Below, one piece after another: positions 11,801-20,944 of a DNA stretch of 64,000 nucleotides. The notes below the pieces were generated by a model. The model did not search any database, was not told where the DNA came from, and was given only the letters and a program-made list of their open reading frames with translations. Source of the DNA: Mycogone perniciosa. Its lineage: Eukaryota; Ascomycota; Sordariomycetes; Hypocreales; Hypocreaceae. The position numbers and the translations under genes were made by a program. The DNA lies in the NCBI GenBank assembly GCA_025331125.1, contig JAOALB010000005.1, forward strand, positions 434,001-498,000, read 5' to 3'. The stretch's first letter is position 1. Every line of letters begins with the position of its first letter.

Positions 11801-13876
11801 GAGGAGAACACAGCCAAACTTCTTCCCGTGGTAGATAAGCCCGGCGAGGGTTCTCAAACACCTAGGGCATTTCTCCATGCACCATCTCCTCAGTCTTTCC
11901 CTTCGGTTCTTTCATTACACGATCAGCTGGAAAGCAATGCCCAGCGAGAGGCGAACAAGGCGCAATCGGCCAGAGATAGTACACCAATATCGCCTGAACC
12001 TTCACCACAAGTTGCACAGTCTGTACTTTTAGAGGAACCCGTTTCATCAATCTCCAAGCAGCTACCACCTCTGGAGACTAGCAAGTCCCAAGAGCAACAC
12101 CGCCCTGGAAGCAGTGCCCCGTCTCAGGGCCAGCAGCTGCCTGACATGGCCAGTCAACAGGCCCAATCCACAGAAGGACGTGAGATTGTGGTCAATGCAA
12201 TGGCACAGGAGCCGCGGAACCAACCGCCCCCAGTGACTGTTGCAAAGGCCTCCGTCTCGTCAATACCGGTATTCAAACCAGGTGAATTCGAAACACCGCG
12301 CAATGTTGTCCCAGTACCCCTGGGATCTCAGAGCCAGCCGACAGATACAACTTCGTACAAGGAAAGCCAAGGCTCACGGTGGAAAGAACTCAAGAATCGT
12401 GTATCGGAGCAGATTGCACAAAAGTCACAACCTCAGCAAAGCCCAAATCAGGCAGGGATGGGTGAGAAGGTGAAGGCGAGCAAACTGCTTGGGGCATTTA
12501 AGAGAGGTTCCAAACAGGCGGAGCCTGCCCAAAGTCAGATGAATTCTCAACCGGCGCAGAGCAATTGGCAGCGCCCACCTCCGGGCCAGCAACTTTACTT
12601 CCAAGGTCAGCAGCCTCGGCTTGGACCAGCTCAGATTCCTCTACCCAATTCTCCTCTGTCTGGCCATTATCCACCATTACCTGTACTGCCCCCTCCGAGC
12701 CAGCAACCATATTTCCAAGGGCAGCAGCCCCGAATTGGGCAGCCCCAGTCTCCTCTACCCTATTCTCCTCTCGCTAGCCACTACCCACCGTCAGCTATGC
12801 CACCCCCCAACATGGTCAGAGTGCAAACCATGCCCCCTGGACCTACTCAGGGGATTGATACGCCATATGGGCACCGTGGCCAGGCGGAGCCACAATACGC
12901 TCAAGTTCCTATTCCGCGAGGATATAGTGCAGTTCACGGCGAGGGAATGAGCGTGCCATCACCGTATCGCAAGTCTGGGCAGTCTTCATCCGGCCAGTTT
13001 TCTCCCCCACCACAGCCATTCACGACCCAGCAGCGGCATGGCCAGCAATATCCGGCGGCCCCAGGGCCATTCCAGCGCCAAGCATCAACAATTTCACAGG
13101 AGATGGTCCACAGGCAACATACGGGGCTTTCGTCTAGCAGCCAAGTCAGCCATTTTCGTGGTGCATCGGACTCCAGCTTGGGGCATCTGCATTCTCCAGC
13201 ACCGAGTCCAGCGAGTCAGGGTGCGCAGCTAAGCCAGCAGGATATCCTTCAACGGCAGATGAGCCAAAGCGATAGCCGGGAGTCACAGCAGTCACGACCG
13301 TCACAGCAATCAGGTCTAGGAATGGGGGTGGTGGTGGTGGCGGCGCCACAGCAAGTACCTTCTGAGACATTTGGGAGAAATGGTGTCGTGGAGAGTAGTA
13401 CTAGTCGTGGTACGACAAGCGAGGGACCGCGATCTACTGCTTCACGAAGCCCAGGGATTTCGGTGAGGGGGGATGAAGAGGGCACGAATAACGTCAACAA
13501 GGAAAAGCAAACATCCAGCCTTGGCTTGGATGCTGCAGGGGCAGCATTGCAGCCGACAGGAGATGGCGTCCATGGTACGATGCTCCAGGTGCCTCAGAAT
13601 AAGACTGGGGAGAGCGACAGGCCGTCAATGGTTTCACGAATAACCTCGAATGAAAACACAGGAGGCGCGGGGGCAGACGGCGGACCAAACAGCACAGCGC
13701 CGGCCGAATTGGAAGACACGGAGGAAGTACGATTGCGGGCGATACGACTAGAGGCGCAGGATGAGAAGATTCTATACGAGCCTGAGGACGAGCCGAAGAT
13801 GAGTGCGACGAGCTATCCAGGACAAGAGTGGAACCCATTTGGAGAAGCAGAGTATGGAGATTGGAGAGAGGAGTAG
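5814..13876 (+). CDS. giant disordered Ser/Pro/Gln-rich protein, function unknown
   Basis: I do not recognise a named family. Three exons (5814-5860, 5924-8861, 9182-13876) join in frame through GT-AG introns of 63 and 320 bp, giving 2559 residues. Without the second intron it would look like two separate proteins. The start follows from a short first exon (MDGSYGHPARHAQSP) that joins in frame to TPQTPSTSAYQVNV. Almost the whole protein is low-complexity Ser, Pro, Gln and Thr and likely disordered, with no membrane segment. Only the ends look conserved in character: an N-terminal KWVEAKVQNYDGDDWG and a C-terminal PGQEWNPFGEAEYGDW, both acidic-aromatic. Scattered basic-hydrophobic patches such as RKKRSSGLFKDIG, KKRLSGFTGLFSRS and ASKLLGAFKRGSK recur. 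A scaffold or membrane-cortex role would fit, but that is only inference. Confidence 0.75.
8862..9181 (+). other. 320-bp intron joining the two halves of the large gene
   Basis: The donor GTATTT at 8862 follows a complete AAG codon, and the acceptor CTTACTAG ends at 9181. The next exon begins GACGATCCC in the frame of the downstream coding block. Phase 0 on both sides and the uninterrupted low-complexity composition support one gene rather than two. Confidence 0.7.
12587..12814 (+). repeat. tandem duplication of a 38-codon unit
   Basis: Two adjacent units, 12587-12700 and 12701-12814, encode related 38-residue segments. Both carry the core YFQGQQPR followed by G, a PLP..SPL motif and a HYPP motif. 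The copies differ at a number of positions, so the duplication is not recent. Confidence 0.8.
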
Positions 13877-16053
13877 GATTGGAGAGAATATGTTGGTATA
13901 TAACAGAACAGCAGCAGCATTGGGGTAATAATTTCTTGTTTTTAATTTTGGAGGCTATATACAGAATGCATGTGTGTCGGATACCCCAGCTTTGCCTGTG
14001 GATGTTGTTATTCTTGTCTCATGTGGAATGATGATTTGTACGAAGGAAGTACTTTGTATGGGGTGAAGAATTTCGTATCAAGGACGGAGTAGGAAGTACG
14101 GAGAAAAGGAATACCTATCCATTAATGTGCAGTCGGTAACTTTTGTAAGACACTGTAATTCTTTGGTATGGGCAGGTTGGTTGGGAACAAATCAATCTTG
14201 GTATTGCACAATAAGCACGTAATAAAAGGTTTCATAAATTTGGATGTTTGCTGAATACGAGAGCGGAGTGGATGGTGCTCCGTATGTGTGATATGTATGA
14301 TATGATGCATGCATGTGCATATGCAAGGTGCCTTGTTTGTTGATCTCATCTGTCCGGTTTGAGTAACGAAGCGAAGCTTGGACAGCAAACGGCAGAGAGA
14401 GGGCTCGAGCGTTCTGGAGAAAGAAGTTGCATGCATGACAGGCTGTACTCGCAGGATTATACGGAGTACGGAGTACCGTAATCGTATTTGGTTATCTGAT
14501 GGCATATGGATCTGATGCAGGATATTGTATGGAGTACGGAGTACGAAGTACGAGGTATTGGATGCTAGTTATTGGATAGCAGTGGCTACAACAGGCAGAC
14601 AGACAGGGCTCTGCTTCGTAGGCGCCTATGGATGCGGATTCTAGAGGGCATTGGCAGGCCTTAGTAGACTTTAGCAGACCTTAGCCGCCCGGCATCTCGT
14701 AATTGTGCATACTCGTAAGCAGGTGGTTTCACGTTTCATCACCTCCGCACCTCTCAGACAAACGTCATCAGCAGACGGAGGGAGCACGAGTATTATTATG
14801 ATTGTCCCTCCACTTTGAGTGCGACAATAGACGGACTGAGTACTAGTACTACTTCGTACACAGGAAGTACGGAATACTTCAAGATCAATAACACCTAAAA
14901 GCCGACGTTTGCGACATTCTTCTCTCTCTGTCTCTTCACTTCACTTCGCTTCATTCCATTGAATCCATTTCGACTCCGCCACACTGAAAGCCCCAATTGC
15001 TGAACCCGATTGGGCGAGACAAGCAGAGCGTGGCGTTTCATTTATTTTTTTTGCCGCTTTCGAGTCGAGCCGGCCGAATCGTCTGTCTCTTTGTTTCTCT
15101 TCATCAATCAATACCTTTCTTTACCTTAGCTTGGAGCGAGACATTTGCCCGCCGTCTCCGTCGGTTCTTCTTTATCCCCTCATTTTTTTCTGCTTTCACT
15201 CAAAGGGCCGAAAAGAGCTGAAAGACGAAGCCGAAGCCGAAGACGAACGAAGCAGTAGCAGCAGCCTTGTCTTGTTTTATTTTATATTTTATTACGTTGG
15301 CTTGTGCTTTTTCTTTTCTTCTCCTTCATTCTTTCATTCTTCCTTCTCTGTCCTTCAGCCCTTCAGCGCACATCGCACCCGCATTTCAGCACTGCTGCAG
15401 CGCTCCATCTTTATTTGTTTAGGCTTATTATACTCCGTATATTGCGTGCGTCCTTTTGGCGTGTGCGCCCCCAACCATTTTCCCGCCCGCCCCTTTATTC
15501 CTCCGAGCTCCGACCATACAATCCACCCATCTCTCTCTGCCTTTGGTCTTTGGGACGCCTCCTCTTTGTTACCCTCGCGCGCGCCGCCTCGCTCGACCCT
15601 GCGAAACGCCACAGCCTCGCCAATTTGCCTCTTCCTTTCTTACTCTCTCTCTCTCCCTCTCTTTTTTTTCTATCTATCTTTATCTTTATCTTTACTCGGA
15701 TTGCTGTCGGCAGCAGGCAGTGCTGGACTTTGCTTGCTTGCTTGCTTGCTCTTCCCCTCTCTCCTCTCCCTTCGAAGACGCAAACAGCAGCAGACAAAGA
15801 CGAAGACGGAGAAGGTGGAAGAGAGAAGCAGAAAAGCTCTTGAAATAGACGATGGATTCGTATGTCGCCACTGCTCCTACTGCTCCTCCCCCTCCCCCCT
15901 GTGTCTCGACCTCTCGACCTCGGCCTCAGCATCAGCCTTAGCCTCAGCCTTAGCCTCAGCATTCCGGCTCTTCCTTGTCTCACCTACTTAATTCTCCTTG
16001 GACCGGCTGCTGTTGCCGCCGCGGATCATGACGACTTCGTGACACCATTCATC
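13877..16053. other. intergenic region and long 5' leader of sec2
   Basis: No gene seen. The left half carries several copies of the TACGGAGTAC mini-repeat (14460-14480, 14531-14552, near 14096 and 14868, and the reverse form at 15431-15440). The right half, from about 15000, is strongly pyrimidine-rich (CTTTCTT/TCTCTCC runs) and contains short tandem repeats (GAAGCC/GAAGAC near 15226, CTCAGCCTTAGC-like units near 15925-15962). This looks like a long transcribed leader of sec2. ATGs at 15852 and 15862 lie in it. Confidence 0.55.
14460..14480. repeat. dispersed mini-repeat cluster (TACGGAGTAC)
   Basis: Two overlapping copies of TACGGAGTAC run into a reverse-complement end (GTACCGTA). A second cluster follows at 14531-14552. 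The same word occurs in many other intergenic parts of the window. Confidence 0.7.
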
Positions 16054-18150
16054 ATGGCTACCGCTGCTAATCACTTACTCTCCAGCTTTATCCACGTCGC
16101 CGGCTGGTCACAGCATCTTCCCTCTCATACGCGGCGCTTCGGACATGTTCGCTCATTGTCCTCTATTCCCACAACAACAACATCAGTATCATCAACATCG
16201 ACGACAACCGCTCCGTCTTCGCCGTCGTACAAACCGAAACCTCCGCCGAAGTCGCCGTCAACGTCGAGCATCCCCATCATTTCTCTCTCGCCAAAGACTA
16301 CATTCTTCCCCAACAATGAGATGAGCACGTTGCCTGATCCTCGAACGCGCGCCCTAAGTCCGCCCACAGATACCAGCAGTGTCACCCCTAGTCCTACCGC
16401 TGGCAGTCCCAACCAGCATCCCGACCTCAGCGATGAAGTCGCCACGCTAAGCACCAAGCTCATTAATGCCATCAACCACCAGACTGTTCTCGATGATACT
16501 CTTTCTGCTACCCGCCATGAGTTGGAGACAGCGCGCGAACGCATTCGGGAGTTGGAAACGCAGGTTGCTTCGCAGCGCGATATGATGTCTGGCGATGTCT
16601 GGCTTCGGAGGTCTACTCTCGAAAACGAGAGGAAAAACATGCAAGCCGAAAAGCGCCTTGTTCAATTAAAACTGGCAGATGAGACGACGAAGCGCCAAGA
16701 GACGGAAAAGGAGAAGAGGAAGATTGAGCAGGAATTGGAGAACCTGACCACAGCGCTATTCGAGGAGGCCAACAAAATGGTCATCGGCGCCAAGGAGGAA
16801 GCCAAGCAGCAGCACGAAACCCTGTCGCGCAAAAACGACCAGCTGAAGGCTCAGCTCGCCGATTCGGAGAGCCTGCTGAAGTCACAGCAGGAGCAGCTTT
16901 CTGAGCTGAAGCAGGTCCTGGAGACCATGGTTACCGAACGTGACGACCAGACCAGCAACACCGCTCCCTCGTCTCCCGGCGCAGCCAGATTCGAGTCCAA
17001 GGACGATGATCGCCGATCTCTCCCTGGCGGTACCTCTCCCGCTGCTGCATTTCCCTATGCAGAGGGACAGGCGCCCGCTCCACCGACCAGCTTCACCCAT
17101 CTTGTCCAGCCAGTCTTGCGTAACGATCTCGCTGCTTATGACGACTTCTTGCTCCTCGCCCGTCTATCTCGCACTCGCGCCGGTAGCCGGATCTCTTCAG
17201 GTTCCATTGGTGGCATTATTGGACTCGGAGGCTCTACCTCGAGCGCCCACCCTTCCAACTCCTCCAATACGTCTCTGACTACCTCCGCTGCTCAGGGCAG
17301 TGCTCCTCAGTCTCCCAATACGCCCGTATCTGCTACCAGCACTAGTTCGAACACGCCCTCGACAATCCCTCACCTCAAGGATACACGTTTCTTCAAGCGA
17401 ATCCTGACTGAGGACGTTGAACCGACGCTGCGACTTGACACAGCTCCCGGACTGTCTTGGCTGGCTCGTCGTACCGTGCTATCATCTTTGGCCGATGGTT
17501 CCTTGGTAGTCGAGCCTGTCCCGGCGACCTTGAGCTTCATTCCCTCAACCAAACCCCAGCATTACCCATGCGCAATGTGCGGCGAATCTCGAAAGGATGA
17601 GGCCTACTTGCGCAACCATCGTTTCCGCACCAATGAAACCGAATCTGCGCAACGGTACCCGCTCTGTAGCTACTGCCTCGCCCGCATTCGTTCAACCGGC
17701 CAATTCGTGGGTTTCCTTCGCATGGTGAAGGACGGGCATTGGTGCACTGATGGCGAGGATCACGAAAAAGCAGCCTGGGAGGAAAGTGTTCGCCTAAGGG
17801 AGCAGATGTTTTGGGCTCGTATTGGTGGAGGTGTGGTGCCCATTGTACCAGCAGACACGCACGAGCATGAACATGAGCATGAGCATCAGCATGGACATGT
17901 CGCCACCTTTCACCATGCATCATCGGCCCTTAAGAACGCTTCTGGCCTTGCGCCCGCGCCCTCTGAAGACGACGACGCTAGCAACTACGAGCTCGAGCGC
18001 ATGGTCTCAGTAGAGGAACCGCACACGCCCCAGGACCAGACTGACGGCACAAGACCTCTACGCTACTCAGTGCAGTCTCTGTCTTTAGATACCCTGAGTG
18101 TTTCAGGGTCTGAGAGTGCACAGAGGCTGTCTACCGCTACCGACATATAA
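16054..18150 (+). CDS. sec2: Sec2-like Rab guanine nucleotide exchange factor
   Basis: Exchange factor expected to activate the secretory Rab (Sec4 type) on post-Golgi vesicles moving to the hyphal tip. The coding frame is uninterrupted, 698 residues from ATG 16054. A long coiled coil at about residues 127-297 contains the Sec2/Rabin signature LTTALFEEANKMV near residue 235, which contacts the Rab. The C-terminal half has a conserved block beginning RFFKRILTEDVEPTLRLD and a possible zinc site with CAMC near 506 and CSYC near 538. A His-Glu repeat (HEHEHEHEHQHGH) lies near 605. The start is uncertain: the frame stays open up to ATG 15862, and a downstream ATG at 16321 would still keep the coiled coil. 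I prefer 16054 because the sequence upstream is a pyrimidine-rich leader. Confidence 0.88.
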   Translation: MATAANHLLSSFIHVAGWSQHLPSHTRRFGHVRSLSSIPTTTTSVSSTSTTTAPSSPSYKPKPPPKSPSTSSIPIISLSPKTTFFPNNEMSTLPDPRTRALSPPTDTSSVTPSPTAGSPNQHPDLSDEVATLSTKLINAINHQTVLDDTLSATRHELETARERIRELETQVASQRDMMSGDVWLRRSTLENERKNMQAEKRLVQLKLADETTKRQETEKEKRKIEQELENLTTALFEEANKMVIGAKEEAKQQHETLSRKNDQLKAQLADSESLLKSQQEQLSELKQVLETMVTERDDQTSNTAPSSPGAARFESKDDDRRSLPGGTSPAAAFPYAEGQAPAPPTSFTHLVQPVLRNDLAAYDDFLLLARLSRTRAGSRISSGSIGGIIGLGGSTSSAHPSNSSNTSLTTSAAQGSAPQSPNTPVSATSTSSNTPSTIPHLKDTRFFKRILTEDVEPTLRLDTAPGLSWLARRTVLSSLADGSLVVEPVPATLSFIPSTKPQHYPCAMCGESRKDEAYLRNHRFRTNETESAQRYPLCSYCLARIRSTGQFVGFLRMVKDGHWCTDGEDHEKAAWEESVRLREQMFWARIGGGVVPIVPADTHEHEHEHEHQHGHVATFHHASSALKNASGLAPAPSEDDDASNYELERMVSVEEPHTPQDQTDGTRPLRYSVQSLSLDTLSVSGSESAQRLSTATDI

Positions 18151-19006
18151 AAATATGTCACTCATCAACCAAAATCGATTTACTATGTCTTTTTATTCTT
18201 TTATTACTTTTTGGTAATAATGTCTATTATGTATAATAGTCTACAGGGAGGACTAGTGACCAGCAAAGTCGAGGATCCGTCATGGTGGCATTGGGGCGAG
18301 GGTTAATCGTTGCATTCACTTCGACCCGGACGCAATGATTCGATGGCGAGAAAGACAGCAAAGTCAGTATGACGGCGTTTTGGGGTCGACATGATGGATA
18401 AAGGACATTTGAAGGAGGGGCCAAAGCATCACGGAAACAGCTTTTTTTTCGCTTTCATCTTCCTCTTTTGTCGTTTTTGGTCTTCGTTCTTGTTGCTGCT
18501 GCATTCGTATTTCTATTCAAGCGGGCGTACCACGGCGTGGCATTGGGAAATGTAAAGGGCATTGCATGTTAGATAAAACTCTGCGCTGTCCAGGGGAGGA
18601 TAGACGCCGTGTTTTAGGGGGCAGGCTCTCCTCCACCTTTTTGGTTCTAGTGGATGGCATATCTAATATTAAGACAACTATAGAGGCATCGGGTTTCTTC
18701 TGTGTAGTCTGTTATTGAGTTATGTGAACTGTCTTTTCTCCGGTGAATTTTGTGAATGATATGGCGAGGTGGACAGTTGTGGCAGTTTCGTTTCCATGAC
18801 GGGACTATTGGTTGTTAATATCTCTGTGTTTTATTTTACAAGTATTGAAGCATTAATAGTGTCGAGTGAGTATATGGGCTCATATACAGATAGAAATCGG
18901 ATACATAAACGAGGGCCATGCCTAGTACTCGGATCTCAAATACAGCAACGAGTCAATGAACTGCATACAATGGTCTGTTGAGCTCGATCCAGTCCAAGCC
19001 CAAACG
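18151..19006. other. intergenic, convergent 3' regions
   Basis: Non-coding DNA between the 3' ends of sec2 and the minus-strand desaturase-like gene. It is AT-rich just after the sec2 stop, as expected for a 3' UTR. Nothing else is recognised. Confidence 0.5.
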
Positions 19007-19789
19007 TTAATCAACCTTCTTGTCTCTCTTACCAGAGTCCATCTCAACCGTCCCATGAACCCAATCTATCATCCCTTGCGCTCCCCACGCTCCAAAATAC
19101 ACATTCATCGCCCCTTCATGATGACGGTCATGCATCCTGGCTGCCTCGTAAAAGAAGTCATAACCACTGTGTATTACCGTGGACGAGAATAGCACACCTG
19201 CCATGTACACCCACATTGACAGCACATGGATCCGCAGCAGCAACGGTGGCAATATAACCGGCAGCGTGTCGGCTGTTAGATATTCGAGCGGATGTGCGTA
19301 CTTGGACGCGAAGGCCACCGGCGCTGAGAACTCGTGGTGTATCCTGTGGAAGCGTTTGTACAAAGGCCGCCAGTGATACAGACGATGTCCATAGTAGAAC
19401 ATGACCTCGCGTAGAGCAAAGGTTAGGAGGAATTCACGCGCGAATTCGACTGGTGAAGGAAGCTCGGCAGTGACCCTGACAGAAGGCGTGAGATCCTTCG
19501 ATGCGAAGGCGTATGCCAGACCGAGGTACAAGGGGGCGCTGAGAAGATCGTTACGGAGGGCGATCAGAGCGCTGTGGAGGACCTGACTGGATGTGGGCTG
19601 CTTGGCTTTCGGCTGCATCTTGTGCCTTGTGGAGAAAGACGGGACGATGTAATCGAGAGAACAGAAGACGACGCAGGGGATCCACCAGAAGCATATGGTG
19701 ACGATGGCATGGCCGGCGAATCTGATAGCGAAGGGGTGATACGTCGCCACGAGATGTTCCCAAAGACCCACTACACCTGTTGTTGCCAT
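19007..19789 (-). CDS. sterol desaturase / fatty acid hydroxylase superfamily
   Basis: Integral membrane di-iron oxygenase of the Erg3/Erg25-type superfamily, probably in the ER and hydroxylating or desaturating a lipid. Histidine clusters are seen in order: YYGHRLYH, FHRIHHEF and, after a hydrophobic stretch, ARMHDRHHEGAMNVYFG. Hydrophobic segments lie in the N-terminal half and before the last His box. ATG 19789 gives 260 residues. The same frame stays open back to 19957 without another ATG, so an upstream exon is possible and the N-terminus is unsure. The gene is divergent from the polyketide synthase at 20945 and could be a tailoring enzyme of that locus, but I cannot show this from sequence. 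Confidence 0.75.
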   Translation of the reverse strand: MATTGVVGLWEHLVATYHPFAIRFAGHAIVTICFWWIPCVVFCSLDYIVPSFSTRHKMQPKAKQPTSSQVLHSALIALRNDLLSAPLYLGLAYAFASKDLTPSVRVTAELPSPVEFAREFLLTFALREVMFYYGHRLYHWRPLYKRFHRIHHEFSAPVAFASKYAHPLEYLTADTLPVILPPLLLRIHVLSMWVYMAGVLFSSTVIHSGYDFFYEAARMHDRHHEGAMNVYFGAWGAQGMIDWVHGTVEMDSGKRDKKVD

Positions 19790-19957
19790 TGTAATGTGGG
19801 AGTGACTAAATTCATAGACTTCGGGGAAGGGCTCAGCGTGCTGCTGGTGATCGAGGAGGAGAGCTGTGATGGGGGGTATAGAAAGTGCAGCAGCATATAA
19901 GAAGAACGCGGAGGGCCCAACTGCGAATGCCACATATGTTTGGTTCCAAAACTTCAA

Positions 19958-20944
19958 GACAGAGACTTACTCTTGGTAGACAGTGAAGGCTGACGTGGCC
20001 TATGATATGACCAGCACTGATGTACGGAAACAGGGCGTCTGCCCTTGTGTCACCATTAGCATAACTACTATGGACGAGATGGAATGGTAGGGAGGAATAT
20101 GTGATTACCGTGCGGGCTACACGAAACTATGAAGTAACCTGTCACTACTGTCACGCGGAGAGGTTGAGCAGCTCGCTTGGCTGTAAAAAGCAGAGATGGC
20201 ATGAGACAGGCAGTGTGTAAGACAAGCAGGCAGCAAGCTGAGTATAATACGGGGTACGGAGTACATCCATTGCATAGGTGAAAGTGGAGAGACCTGGAAA
20301 AGAAATATGGATGTGTTTGCTCCTAAACGAAGTATGAAGTAGATACTAGTATATACGAGTAACGTTGATAAGTTTGTATGCATTATGCATGATGCCTTTT
20401 GATGGCCGCATAACTTATAAATGCCTGTCAAATGTACGAATACAAAGGCGGTGAGACGGCAGAGGGCGTTCTCTTACATCTGAGCCCAGGTTTTGACATG
20501 GAGGCGGCCAATTCCCTGTCACAGCACACGCCCCATACCTCAGCCCTCTCCGCAATGTCAGTTCCAGCTACACCTATTGATCCAGCCGGAGCCTTTGATT
20601 ACACTGTCCGGAGCTGCTGTATCCGTTGTGATCGCCCTCTAGTTGCTGCAGCGTGGCGGGGCAGCCTACGATAGACATACGAGTATGTATGCGCAGCCAG
20701 CCACTTGCTTTCATCTACAGCACAGAGTGTGATAGCATTTTCTTTTTGGCCCAATCAGAACTGTCTTGCTTTTTTTGTCACCATGGCAGAATGCACGATA
20801 CTATGCCAAGGAACCATCCTCCCTTACAACCGCTATAAGATGTCGCGAGGGGAACCCCCAAACATCATGAGACTCACATCAGCCCACCTGCCTATTCGTG
20901 ATCAGAAAAGGCCCCCAAGCATTCATTCTACTATTACCTGACCA
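19958..20944. promoter_or_regulatory. divergent promoter between desaturase-like gene and PKS
   Basis: About 1 kb of non-coding DNA between divergent genes, with one mini-repeat copy (TACGGAGTAC at 20255-20264). Short open frames near 20432-20840 have no recognisable content. No clear transcription-factor site can be named. Confidence 0.45.

Noticed and set aside
20432..20941. Short frames upstream of the PKS
   Set aside because: They lie in the divergent promoter and show no conserved features.
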